Assembly: GCA_043753895.1 (NCBI GenBank) | Contig: JAYUWK010000122.1 | Span: forward strand, 11,588 to 75,587 | Length of the DNA: 64,000 bases | DNA from: WLMZ01 sp043753895 | GTDB taxonomy: Bacteria > Actinomycetota > Acidimicrobiia > Acidimicrobiales > Ilumatobacteraceae | Direction: 5' to 3' | Part shown: piece after piece, positions 16,919 through 24,665 of the stretch | Numbering within the stretch: the stretch's first letter is position 1 | How the letters are laid out: each line of letters begins with the position of its first letter | Made by a program: the position numbers and the translations under genes | The notes under the pieces: model-generated | What the model was told of the DNA's origin: nothing | The model's database searches: none | The model's input: the letters and a program-made list of their open reading frames with translations, nothing else

Positions 16919-18724
16919 GTGATCCGGCGCAGACCATGGATCGGCGATATCGGTCTGGTCTCGATGCTCGCCGTCGCAGTCGCGGTGCGTCTGCCGCGTA
17001 CGTGGACGGTGCTGGGCGATAACGCGCTGATGCGAATGTGGACCGATGCGGTCGGCACCGTGAACACACCACTCGTGGGCGGAGACGCTCGCTTCGGGTG
17101 GAATCACCTCGGCCCGTGGATCTTTTACCTGATGGCGATCCCGTATCGACTGATGGGTCGTTCCGCAGTCGGGCTCCTGGTGGGTGCAGCCCTCATCAAC
17201 GTGGTCTCGTTCGTTGCCACGCTTCGTTGCGTTCGTTCCCTCGCCGGGCAACGGGTCGCTCGCGTGGTGGCAAGTTGTACCCTCATCTTTATCGTGACGG
17301 CGCAAGGCGACCGATTGCTCGACCCGTGGAACCCATACGTGGTCCAGATGCCTTTTCTGCTGTCGTTGGTCACCTGCTGGGCGGTCCTCAATCGTCGGTG
17401 GCAGTGGCTGCCCTGGCTCGTCGGTGCGGGCAGTTTGTGCGTGCAGGGCCACATCACGTTCATTGCACCCGTCGCAGTCTTCTTCGTGGCGGCAGCGGTG
17501 TCCGTTGCGCGAGCGCCTCGGCTCGAGACGAGGACGGCAGTTCGACGCTCGGGGCTCGTCGCCATAATCGCGTGGCTACCGGCAGCAGTCGACCTGTTCA
17601 TGCCCCAGGGTCACAATCTCTACCGTGTTGCGCGCTTCTTCGTGCAACCATCCAAGGCGCCAACCAGTGGAATCTCGGGTGGGCTGCGCGTGGTGCTGCA
17701 CGAGACTGGTCTCGGATCCAGCTGGCTCGGGGGCCACATCGGTCTGCGGCTCTTCAGCGACGCCTTCGATGGCGGACTTGGCCTTCTACCCGGTGTCGGG
17801 ATCATTGCACTTGTTGCCGCAGGGCTCGCGTCTCGGAGACGCCAAGACGCTGCACTCGGCTCGCTGGTGCTCCTTCTCTCGATGCTCCTACCGGTCGCCG
17901 TGGTGGAGATGGCGCTTGGGCGAGGACCTCTGTATCCGTATCTGTTCGGGTGGGTGACCCTCGTCGGGATGATGTGTTGGGTGGCAGGCCTGATGGCGAT
18001 GCTTCCCTTGCTGAACCAACGCGTCCTAGATAAAGCACTGACCGCTGGTGTCGTGTTCCTTGCGCTCACTTTGGTGTTCACCGGGGTCAATGCAGGCCTG
18101 CCACGGAGTCCGCGCGAGCGTCCCCAAGACGCAGGCATCGTTCGCGAGCTCGTGGCGCAAACCGAACGGGGACTGGTCCGCAGCACCGACTATCAACTCG
18201 CTCACGGCAACGATAACTTCAGCTCGATCTATGAGATGGGCGTGATCGACTCGTTGCGAAACAACGGTTACCGCATCTCTGTCGAGCCAAGCGGTCGAGT
18301 GCTGTTCGGTCGACACATGACCAACACGCTGGCGTGCTCCTACCCGGTTCTCAGCGTCATCGCCCAGTTCGAGAGCGCCGACGCAGGGGATCGAATCATT
18401 GCGCTCAGCGACCCGCTCAGTGCAGCCGAGCGGGCCCACGAGGCAGACCTGGTCGCTATGCTTATTGGTCGCTACAGCAACGATGGGTGGCCAGATGTGG
18501 CCGACATCATCCGATTCGCTGAAGGGAACCAGGTGCTCGTTGCCGACGCCATTCATCCTGATCCAGCGCTCAGGCCGCGTGTGCGGGAACTGGCCGTGCT
18601 CCGCAGTCGGGGACGCTCGATCGCCGTCACCGTCCGCGATGCCTCCGCCGCGGATCACTGCGACAGACCACCGGCGGCGCTGGCCGATGAACAAGAGCGG
18701 GCGATACCGGTCTCGAACCGATGA
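16919..18724 (+). CDS. Polytopic GT-C-like membrane protein (ArnT/PMT-type)
   Basis: A protein of about 600 residues with ten or more hydrophobic segments. The first extracytoplasmic loop carries acidic and Gly/Pro motifs (LGDNALMRMWTDAVG, FGWNHLGPWIFYLMAIPYRL) seen in actinomycete GT-C glycosyltransferases that use polyprenyl-phosphate sugars. A soluble C-terminal domain of about 200 residues follows the last membrane span. The GTG at 16919 is a guess; the frame stays open upstream to 16793. Its last seven codons (AIPVSNR) lie inside the 41-bp copy of the tRNA-Val 3' half, so the true C terminus has been set by that sequence. The sugar and acceptor are unknown. Confidence 0.75.
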   Translation: MIRRRPWIGDIGLVSMLAVAVAVRLPRTWTVLGDNALMRMWTDAVGTVNTPLVGGDARFGWNHLGPWIFYLMAIPYRLMGRSAVGLLVGAALINVVSFVATLRCVRSLAGQRVARVVASCTLIFIVTAQGDRLLDPWNPYVVQMPFLLSLVTCWAVLNRRWQWLPWLVGAGSLCVQGHITFIAPVAVFFVAAAVSVARAPRLETRTAVRRSGLVAIIAWLPAAVDLFMPQGHNLYRVARFFVQPSKAPTSGISGGLRVVLHETGLGSSWLGGHIGLRLFSDAFDGGLGLLPGVGIIALVAAGLASRRRQDAALGSLVLLLSMLLPVAVVEMALGRGPLYPYLFGWVTLVGMMCWVAGLMAMLPLLNQRVLDKALTAGVVFLALTLVFTGVNAGLPRSPRERPQDAGIVRELVAQTERGLVRSTDYQLAHGNDNFSSIYEMGVIDSLRNNGYRISVEPSGRVLFGRHMTNTLACSYPVLSVIAQFESADAGDRIIALSDPLSAAERAHEADLVAMLIGRYSNDGWPDVADIIRFAEGNQVLVADAIHPDPALRPRVRELAVLRSRGRSIAVTVRDASAADHCDRPPAALADEQERAIPVSNR

Positions 18725-18739
18725 CTTCTACGGTGTGAA
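18699..18739. repeat. Distal copy of the tRNA-Val 3' half (att-like direct repeat)
   Basis: These 41 bases match positions 19857-19897 with one mismatch (t for c at 18726). The matching segment is the tRNA-Val gene from the anticodon loop to the 3' acceptor end. The 5' half of a tRNA is absent here, so this is not a second tRNA. A direct repeat of a tRNA 3' end 1.16 kb from the intact gene is the normal footprint of tyrosine-recombinase integration. The stop codons of two genes, the GT-C protein (+) and the VOC protein (-), fall inside it. Confidence 0.85.
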
Positions 18740-19123
18740 AGCGAAACATGCCAGGTCCTTCTCCTTCTGGACGAGGGAGCGCAACACGCAGAACTCGTTG
18801 CCCTCCGGGTCGGCCATGACCACCCATGTGACGTCGGCTTGCCCAATGTCGATGCGTCGCGCCCCGAGACCCTCCAGTCGCTGGACTTCTGCTTGCTGGT
18901 CGTGGTCGGGACGAAGATCAAAGTGAACTCTGTTCTTGGCGGCTTTCCTGCTATGGGAGGGCATCAGGGCGAGCCGACGCCCAGATCCATCCGTCGCTGC
19001 GAGCAGATGTCCGCCAGAGGGTCCGGTCCAAACATGTTCGAAGTCGAGCGCCTGGCACCAGAACGCGGTCATCGCATCAAGGTCGAGACAGTCGATCAGA
19101 ACGCAGTCGATGACAAGCGACAT
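18728..19123 (-). CDS. VOC (glyoxalase-like) protein
   Basis: A 131-residue single-copy vicinal oxygen chelate protein. It starts MSLVIDCVLIDCLDLDAMTA, with FWCQALDF in the first helix. The metal-binding-type strand NRVHFDLRP and the closing WVVMADPEGNEFCVL are typical of the glyoxalase-like domain. The substrate is unknown; such proteins include dioxygenases, isomerases and drug-binding proteins. It lies within the segment bounded by the tRNA-derived repeats. Its TAG stop and last residues (FAFTP) are read out of the repeat copy. Confidence 0.82.
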   Translation of the reverse strand: MSLVIDCVLIDCLDLDAMTAFWCQALDFEHVWTGPSGGHLLAATDGSGRRLALMPSHSRKAAKNRVHFDLRPDHDQQAEVQRLEGLGARRIDIGQADVTWVVMADPEGNEFCVLRSLVQKEKDLACFAFTP

Positions 19124-19203
19124 GCGGTCATCCTTGCAGGGCAAGCGGTGCTGCTCATGGCATTTCCCGAACGCCCCGGCCGGGACGGGGCCAGCTCGGG
19201 TGC

Positions 19204-19398
19204 GCACAGATCGCAGAGCCTCCGATCGCCGACGACGCAGAAGCTGTCGCCCGTGTCCGAGGCGACAGCGTCAACCAACTCATCATCGACGCGCTCGCAG
19301 CCGAAATTGAACGCGTCCGCTCAGACGCCGACTTCACCGCCCGGGCCAAGAAGCTGCTCGAGCGCGACCGGGAGATCCTCGACCGCCTCGCGAAGTGA
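19204..19398 (+). pseudogene. Antitoxin of the Doc pair, lacking a visible start
   Basis: The frame ending TGA at 19396-19398 encodes a clear antitoxin-type C terminus: DDAEAVARVRGDSVNQLIID, then ALAAEIERVRSD and KKLLERDREILDRLAK. The N-terminal beta-strand of a ribbon-helix-helix antitoxin should precede DDAEAVARV. Reading upstream to 19141 in this frame gives no ATG, GTG or TTG, and the sequence becomes Pro/Arg/Gly-rich and non-antitoxin-like. The gene is therefore either 5'-truncated at a recombination joint near 19205 or uses a rare start. Its stop overlaps the toxin GTG (GTGA). Confidence 0.6.
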
Positions 19399-19796
19399 CC
19401 CGGTACCTTCGCCTCGCTGAGTTCTGGTATCTCGCGGAGCACGTCACAGGCATCGACGCCGCAACGCTCATCAAGGCCAGCTGCGTCGAACTCGCCGACT
19501 TGGCGCTCCACGCACCGCAAGCCGGATTCGGCGACACCGACTTCTACCCAGACCCATATGACAAGGCAGCGGTGCTCGCCTGTCGGATCGCGTGGAACCA
19601 TCCGCTGCCTGACGGCAACAAGCGAGCGGCATGGGCATGCCTCGTGCTGTTCATTGACCTCAACAACGGGTCATGGCACGACGAGAATCCCGACCCTGAC
19701 GACGCCGTCGAAGCGATGCTCGCGGTTGCGGCACGGGAGATCGACGAGGCGTGGCTCGCGATCTGGCTTCGCGCACGGGTCACGTTCCGAACCTGA
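19395..19796 (+). CDS. doc: Fic/Doc family toxin
   Basis: A 133-residue Doc-type death-on-curing protein. The active-site loop HPLPDGNKRAAWACLV matches the Doc motif HxFx(D/A)xNKR, with His as the general base and the Asn-Lys-Arg cradle for the nucleotide. Doc enzymes phosphorylate EF-Tu or otherwise modify targets, stopping translation. The N terminus RYLRLAEFWYLAEHVTG and C-terminal AREIDEAWLAIWL are normal, so the toxin appears intact. It is coupled (GTGA) to an upstream antitoxin frame whose own start is missing, which is odd for a toxic protein. It lies just before tRNA-Val inside the putative insertion. Confidence 0.85.
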   Translation: MTRYLRLAEFWYLAEHVTGIDAATLIKASCVELADLALHAPQAGFGDTDFYPDPYDKAAVLACRIAWNHPLPDGNKRAAWACLVLFIDLNNGSWHDENPDPDDAVEAMLAVAAREIDEAWLAIWLRARVTFRT

Positions 19797-19855
19797 GTCC
19801 GGAGCCCGCTCGGTAATGACCGATCGAAATCGCTCGCGCGGCAGCACTTCTACGG

Positions 19856-19928
19856 TGGGCGATACCGGTCTCGAACCGATGACCTCTACGGTGTGAACGT
19901 AGCGCTCTACCAACTGAGCTAATCGCCC
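19856..19928 (-). tRNA. tRNA-Val (anticodon CAC)
   Basis: On the minus strand the 73 bases fold as a full cloverleaf. The acceptor is GGGCGAT/ATCGCCC with discriminator A. The D arm is GCTC-AGTTGGTA-GAGC, the anticodon arm CTACG-TTCACAC-CGTAG giving anticodon CAC, the variable loop AGGTC, and the T arm has loop TTCGAGA. CCA is not encoded. The 3' half is duplicated at 18699-18739, so this gene is the target of the putative integration and has been restored by the incoming copy. Confidence 0.96.
19857..19897. repeat. tRNA-proximal copy of the att-like repeat
   Basis: The 3' half of tRNA-Val (anticodon loop to acceptor end) is repeated in direct orientation at 18699-18739 with a single mismatch. 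The 1.1 kb between the copies holds a VOC gene and a Doc toxin-antitoxin pair, with no recombinase. Confidence 0.85.
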
Positions 19929-19981
19929 GAAGGCGCTCATATGGTAGCAGCGACTCTGGCGAGTCGCCTACCCGCCAAGCT

Positions 19982-20003
19982 GCCGCTACACACCGATAGC
20001 GGC
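19982..20003 (-). terminator. Hairpin downstream of the J-domain gene
   Basis: A perfect 7-bp stem (gccgcta/tagcggc) has an 8-base loop and lies 36 bases beyond the stop of the J-domain gene. A second 7-bp hairpin (gcgactc/gagtcgc, 19950-19967) follows closely and lies upstream of tRNA-Val. Neither is followed by a T-run. Confidence 0.35.
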
Positions 20004-20038
20004 TTGCGCCAAGGTCGCGGCAGCCAACGCGCGCAGCG

Positions 20039-20635
20039 TCAGCTTGAGTTCGCCATTCGCACGCAGACCTGCCCCATACCCTGTCGATCGCGATGGCTTT
20101 CCGTGCCCTGTCCGCACACGGCATCGAACGAAATCAGCGAATCGACCACGCCTTGATTGGTGCCGTTACATGCCACCTCAATGGCGTCACCGTTGTCTGC
20201 AATGTTCACACACGAACCCGCCTCGATGAGGTTGTCCGGCTTGGCGGGCTGGCCTGGCTTGGTGAAGGCCGCGTTCACCAACACGAATCCAATGCCCAGA
20301 CCAGCGATCACCAGCATGAATCTCCATGGAAAACGAGCGGGCTGGTAGACGGTCGCCATCACCGGAGATGGAGCAGGCGCATCGCGCTGCGGACCCGGAC
20401 GCCCCGCAGGGGAAGACGCGGGGCCGCGCTGCGTATCGAGCCGCGCGTCGTAGACAGCTCGGCGCGACGAATCTGACAAGATGCGCCAGGCCTCATTGAT
20501 GCGGGCCATATCGGTCGCGGACGCGTCGCCTCTGGCATCGGGGTGGTAACGACGAGCCATGTTGCGATACGCATCACGGATCTCGTCCCGCGTAGCAGTG
20601 GGTTGCACACCGAGGCATTCGTAGTGGTCGCTGAT
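20039..20635 (-). CDS. Membrane-anchored J-domain (DnaJ-like) protein with probable AUC start
   Basis: A J-domain co-chaperone-like protein of about 198 residues. Helix I (HYECLGVQPTATRDEIRDA), helix II (YRNMARRYHPDARGD) with the Hsp70-stimulating HPD, and helix III (MARINEAWRILSDSSRRAV) are intact. A Pro-rich linker, one membrane span (FMLVIAGLGIGFVLVNAAF) and an exported domain with several cysteines follow. The first normal start codon in frame is the GTG at 20608, which would remove helix I. An in-frame TAA lies only four codons before ATC 20635, so translation most likely begins at this AUC (ISDHYECLG). Confidence 0.75.
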   Translation of the reverse strand: MSDHYECLGVQPTATRDEIRDAYRNMARRYHPDARGDASATDMARINEAWRILSDSSRRAVYDARLDTQRGPASSPAGRPGPQRDAPAPSPVMATVYQPARFPWRFMLVIAGLGIGFVLVNAAFTKPGQPAKPDNLIEAGSCVNIADNGDAIEVACNGTNQGVVDSLISFDAVCGQGTESHRDRQGMGQVCVRMANSS

Positions 20636-20641
20636 GACCCA

Positions 20642-20647
20642 ACGTTA
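20642..20647 (-). promoter_or_regulatory. Candidate -10 box for a leaderless J-domain transcript
   Basis: TAACGT on the minus strand fits the TANNNT pattern of actinomycete -10 boxes. Six bases separate it from the A of the proposed AUC start at 20635, so the transcript would begin at or next to the start codon. No good -35 box is visible. Confidence 0.4.
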
Positions 20648-20697
20648 GGGCCGCGACGGCCCATCTGTCCCGCCGAACCCCGGTTGTTGCAAGCGAA

Positions 20698-21621
20698 TCA
20701 GTAACCCAGATCGGGGTAGACGCGACCCATCAGTTCTGCGCCACGCGCAAAAAGGCGCACATTGCGGGTGATCCGCTCGGCGAGCAACGGAACACCCATC
20801 TCTGGTGTGTTCCCGACGTGCGGTGTGATGATGCAGTTCGGCATGGTCCAGAGCGGATGACCATCGGGCAACGGCTCAGGGTGCGTCACATCGAGGCCGG
20901 CTCCGCCGATGACGTTGTTCTGCAGCGCCCACACGAGCTCATCGGTGACGATATGACGACCGCGGGCCACGTTGACCAGCCATGCGTGTGGCTCCATCAT
21001 CTCGAGTTCGCTGCGCGAGATCATTCCCTCGGTGTCTGGTGTGAGCGACAGCGCGAGCACGACAAGGTCGGCTCCCGGCAGACAATCGGCGTATCGATCG
21101 GCCTCGACCACGGAATCGGCACCGTCCATGTCCTGCACGTGGTTGCGCACGACGGTGACGTGGCAGTCGAACGGCTTGAGCAGACGTAACAACGCTTCGG
21201 TGATACCGCCGCCACCCAGGATCGTGACACGGGCGCCGATCAGGTTGGCACCTTGCGGTCCGCTCCATGTGGACGCTCTGGCGTACGTGCCGAGACCGCG
21301 CATACCGGCGAGCGCCAGCGACAGTGCCAGCTCCGCGCACGGATCGGCGTACACGCCCTTGCCACATGTCCACACCCGATCGTCGTCGATGAGGTGCGCC
21401 AATATCTCGATGCCTGCGAACGGTAACTGCACCCAGCGGACGTGATCAGCGTCGGTCATCGCATCGGCGAGCGCATTGGCATCCTGCGCGTCGGCCCACA
21501 CCAACGCCTCGGCATCGGCCACTGCGACAACTTCACCACCTCCTGCCGTGATGGCATCGGCCATCCATGAGGGAGCAGATGATGGCCCGAGCGCGACACG
21601 GGGCGCAATGGTGCTTGGCAT
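20698..21621 (-). CDS. D-2-hydroxyacid dehydrogenase family protein
   Basis: A 307-residue NAD(P)-dependent D-isomer-specific dehydrogenase. The nucleotide-binding loop is ARVTILGGGGITEALLRL (GxGGxx). The catalytic Arg is in VNVARGRHI, the Glu in THPEPLPDGHPLW, and the His in NCIITPHVGN, so the active site is complete. It probably reduces or oxidises a 2-oxo/2-hydroxy acid such as glyoxylate or hydroxypyruvate, but the substrate cannot be told from the sequence. It stands alone between the J-domain gene and the polyamine transporter genes, all on the minus strand. Confidence 0.9.
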   Translation of the reverse strand: MPSTIAPRVALGPSSAPSWMADAITAGGGEVVAVADAEALVWADAQDANALADAMTDADHVRWVQLPFAGIEILAHLIDDDRVWTCGKGVYADPCAELALSLALAGMRGLGTYARASTWSGPQGANLIGARVTILGGGGITEALLRLLKPFDCHVTVVRNHVQDMDGADSVVEADRYADCLPGADLVVLALSLTPDTEGMISRSELEMMEPHAWLVNVARGRHIVTDELVWALQNNVIGGAGLDVTHPEPLPDGHPLWTMPNCIITPHVGNTPEMGVPLLAERITRNVRLFARGAELMGRVYPDLGY

Positions 21622-21658
21622 GATGACGAAACGCTAGCCGGTCACAGATCGGCTGGCA

Positions 21659-22486
21659 TCAGTTGCCAGTGAACGTGGCCGCAATCTCGGTGCCAGACTG
21701 CCCACCCCGACGGAGCACCAGAGCCACCACGCCGACTGCGGCCAACGTGCTGGCGATGAAGAGCGTGGCCATCGCCGCAACCTCGGGGCGGATGATGCCC
21801 CCGGACAGTCCGAACACATAGTTGGGAAACGTCGTGACGCCGGCCGGGCTGACGAAGCTCGTGGACACCACATTGTCGAGGCTCAGTGTGAACGCCAACA
21901 TGCCACCCGCCAGCACCGCGGGCATGACGAGTGGCAACGTGACCTCGAAGAACGCCCGAGCCGGAGTCGCAAAGAGATCGGCCGCGGCCTCTTCGAGACG
22001 TGCGTCGAGCCCAGCCACGCGGGCCCGCACGATGAGCGTGACCACGGCTGAGCTGAACACAGTATGCACGAGCACGATGGGCGTGAGCCCGGTACGGAAA
22101 GGCCCGCCGAGGAGCACGAACCAACTCAGCTGACCGGCACCATCGACGATCTCGGGGGTGACCAAGATGAGCAGGATGATGCCCACGAATCCCGCTGTCC
22201 ATCGGCCGGGTCGCCGAGCGAGGGCCAATCCGGCGAACGTGCCGAGTACCAGCGCGAGGGCAGTGCTGATGAAGGCGACCTCGAGCGACACACGCAACGA
22301 CGACGTGAGGCTGGTGTTCTGCATCATGTGACCCCACCAGCGCGTGGAGAAGTGAGTCCACTTGAAGATGCTCTTGTAGTCGTTGAACGACATCGCCACC
22401 AAGAACGCAATGGGAGTGAACAGGAACACGATGACCGCGCCGGTCCACACGCCGAGCGCAGACGACACGGTGAAAAAACGCTTCAT
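21659..22486 (-). CDS. potC: Polyamine-type ABC transporter permease (PotC-like)
   Basis: An inner-membrane permease of 275 residues with about six hydrophobic segments. The coupling helix is LEEAAADLFATPARAFFEV, the EAA motif that docks on the ATPase. PotC proteins typically have FSSAVVTLIVRAR and LSLDNVVSTSFVS as here (LSLDD in E. coli). Its ATG at 22486 overlaps the upstream permease stop (ATGA). With PotA, PotB and PotD it forms a spermidine/putrescine importer. Confidence 0.9.
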   Translation of the reverse strand: MKRFFTVSSALGVWTGAVIVFLFTPIAFLVAMSFNDYKSIFKWTHFSTRWWGHMMQNTSLTSSLRVSLEVAFISTALALVLGTFAGLALARRPGRWTAGFVGIILLILVTPEIVDGAGQLSWFVLLGGPFRTGLTPIVLVHTVFSSAVVTLIVRARVAGLDARLEEAAADLFATPARAFFEVTLPLVMPAVLAGGMLAFTLSLDNVVSTSFVSPAGVTTFPNYVFGLSGGIIRPEVAAMATLFIASTLAAVGVVALVLRRGGQSGTEIAATFTGN

Positions 22487-23433
22487 CGCTGCACCACGCG
22501 CACCGCGCGGCTGCGCTGGCGGATTCGCGCCATGAACCAGAAACAGCCGGCGATAACTCCCAGCACGAGCAGGATCGAAATGATCAACGACACCGCGATT
22601 GCCGAACCGGACGCTGCGTCTTGTGCCTTGAAGTACTGGTTGGCGACTTCGGCACCGATCATGTTGCCCTTCGCTCCTCCCAGCAGCGCCGCGGTCACAT
22701 AGTCGCCCGACAACGGCACGAACACCAGGATCAGACCGGCCACAATGCCGGGGCCCGCCAACGGCAAGGTCACCTGCATGAGCGTGCGCAGGCGATCTGC
22801 GCCCAGGTCCTTCGACGCCTCGCGCAGATGTAATTCGACGCGATCGAGTGCCACCCACAATGGGAAGATCATCAGCGGTAGATAGTTGTAGACGATGGCC
22901 AACTGCACCGCTGCACGCGTATCGAGGATCTGGATCGGCCCACTGCGCAACGCCAGACCGAAGGTGAACCAATGGCCCGACTGCAAGAAGTTCGAGACAA
23001 AACCCTGCGGCTGCAGCACGATGCGCCAGGCAAGCGTGCGCAACAGGAAGTTCACGAAGAACGGCACCATCAACAACGCAAGTACCGCCGTCTTGGCCTT
23101 CGGACCGAGTTTGAAGGCAAGGAAGTAGGCCACCGGCAGGCTGATGATCAGGCAGAGCACGGTGCCCAGGATCGACGTGAACATCGTCTGGCGGAGCAGC
23201 GAACGGAACGAACCGCTGATGACCTCGTGATAGCGGTCGAGGCTCGGCGAGCTGAGATCAACCTTGCCCGGTGTGCCGGCGACCTTGCGACCGAAGCTGT
23301 TGACCACCACGAGCGCCACCGGTACGACGAAGAGGAACGCGTACCAGACGAACGAGGGAATCGCGAGTAGGAACTTCGGAGTGCGCAACGAGGTCCGTTG
23401 CTTGGGGGGCTTCGTGCCCAGTGCTGCCGTCAT
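22483..23433 (-). CDS. potB: Polyamine-type ABC transporter permease (PotB-like)
   Basis: The second permease subunit, 316 residues, with a cytoplasmic N-terminal tail and about six membrane spans beginning FLLAIPSFVWYAFLFVVPVA. The EAA loop is LREASKDLGADRLRTLMQVT. NYLPLMIFPLWVALDRVE and FVPLSGDYVTAALLGG are characteristic of PotB. It starts three bases after the binding-protein stop and overlaps the PotC start by four bases, so binding protein and both permeases form one tight unit. Confidence 0.9.
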   Translation of the reverse strand: MTAALGTKPPKQRTSLRTPKFLLAIPSFVWYAFLFVVPVALVVVNSFGRKVAGTPGKVDLSSPSLDRYHEVISGSFRSLLRQTMFTSILGTVLCLIISLPVAYFLAFKLGPKAKTAVLALLMVPFFVNFLLRTLAWRIVLQPQGFVSNFLQSGHWFTFGLALRSGPIQILDTRAAVQLAIVYNYLPLMIFPLWVALDRVELHLREASKDLGADRLRTLMQVTLPLAGPGIVAGLILVFVPLSGDYVTAALLGGAKGNMIGAEVANQYFKAQDAASGSAIAVSLIISILLVLGVIAGCFWFMARIRQRSRAVRVVQR

Positions 23434-23436
23434 CGA

Positions 23437-24588
23437 TCAGCCACCGGCCTTGGCCTTCACATTGCTGTAGATCTTGACAAGGCGATCCTGCACTGAGTTG
23501 ACCGCGCCGGGCTTCATCTTCGCTACCTCGGCGTCGGTGAAGAACACCATGTCCTTGAAGTCGATGGCGCCGGCCAAGTCGACCACTCCTTTGATGCCGG
23601 TGTTGTAGCCGTGGAAGTTGAGATCCTTCACGCTGTTCTTCGGGTCGAGGATGAAGTTGATGAAGTCGTACGACGCATCCACATTCTTGGCTCCCTTGAG
23701 AATGCACCAGTTGTCCATCCACAACTCGGTCGTCGGCGAACCGACACCCCACTTGTAACGGGCGGGGTCCTCGCCGGCGGCTTTGATGCCCAACAGACCT
23801 TGGCGTGCATCACCGTTGAACACCTGTGACAGCGCGTAGCTGCCCGAGGTGAGGTTCACGCCGGGGTAGGAGTCGAATGCCTTGATATGCGAAGCGAACT
23901 CTTTCACCAGGAACTTCTCGCACGCATCGAGATCTTCGGTCTTTTCTGTGGTCCAGTCGATGCCGTTCGCCCAGAAGTAGATACCAGTGAGGTCGGGCGG
24001 TGCATCGATAACGCTGGTCTTGCCGCTGGCCTCGGTCTGCGCAACCTTGATGAAGTCGGTCCATGTCTTGATCTCGGTCTTGACCACGGTGGTGTCGTAG
24101 ATCCACCCGGTGGTACCCCAGTTCTTGCAGACACTGTGCTTGTTGTCCGGGTCCCACGACTGATTGGTGTAGAGCGGATCGAGATTCGCGAAGTTGGGGA
24201 TCTTGGTCTTGTCGAGTTCCGCGAGTAGGCCCGACTTCACCAGCTGCGGGATATACGCGCCCGTGGGTACGACCATGTCGAAGCCCGATGAGCCGCCGCC
24301 CTGAACCAACTTCTGGATCGCCTGTTCGTTGGAATCGAAGGTGGTGAGGCTGATGTTTCCCCAGCTCTTGAGCAGATCAGGGTCGTCGTATTCGGCCCAT
24401 GTGAACATATTGATGTTCTTGCTCTTCGATCCTGAACCGCCGCTGCTGCCACCGCAGGCCGCAAGGGCTGCTACCGCTGCGACACCGCCACCGATGGCCA
24501 GGAAACGGCGGCGGTTGATCGTGGCCGCTAGACGCTGTGCTGCTTGCTGAGAGACGAGGATTCGGGTTGATGCTTCGCTGTATGTCAT
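23437..24588 (-). CDS. potD: Polyamine-binding lipoprotein (PotD-like)
   Basis: The extracytoplasmic substrate-binding protein, 383 residues. The N terminus has a twin-arginine-like stretch (NRRRFLAIGGGVAAVAALAA) ending in a lipobox (LAAC), so it should be a lipid-anchored, possibly Tat-exported protein. Mature features are NMFTWAEYDDPDLLKSW, VVPTGAYIPQLVKSGLL and VCKNWGTTGWIYD, all PotD/PotF-like. The ATG at 24588 has a GGAGGG site nine bases upstream. Ligand specificity (putrescine or spermidine) is inferred from the neighbouring catabolic genes. Confidence 0.9.
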   Translation of the reverse strand: MTYSEASTRILVSQQAAQRLAATINRRRFLAIGGGVAAVAALAACGGSSGGSGSKSKNINMFTWAEYDDPDLLKSWGNISLTTFDSNEQAIQKLVQGGGSSGFDMVVPTGAYIPQLVKSGLLAELDKTKIPNFANLDPLYTNQSWDPDNKHSVCKNWGTTGWIYDTTVVKTEIKTWTDFIKVAQTEASGKTSVIDAPPDLTGIYFWANGIDWTTEKTEDLDACEKFLVKEFASHIKAFDSYPGVNLTSGSYALSQVFNGDARQGLLGIKAAGEDPARYKWGVGSPTTELWMDNWCILKGAKNVDASYDFINFILDPKNSVKDLNFHGYNTGIKGVVDLAGAIDFKDMVFFTDAEVAKMKPGAVNSVQDRLVKIYSNVKAKAGG

Positions 24589-24665
24589 CGATGCGGTCCC
24601 TCCGGGAGACCGTTGAGTGGTTGTGGGTAGTGCAAACGGTAGTTGTGCCAGTGCGGTTTCGCCGG

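Noticed and set aside
18699..18739. A second tRNA-Val gene
   Set aside because: Only the 3' half is present. The sequence where the 5' half should be does not fold into acceptor, D or full anticodon arms.
18740..19856. Prophage or insertion sequence in the tRNA-bounded segment
   Set aside because: There is no integrase, transposase or phage structural gene, and no terminal inverted repeats.
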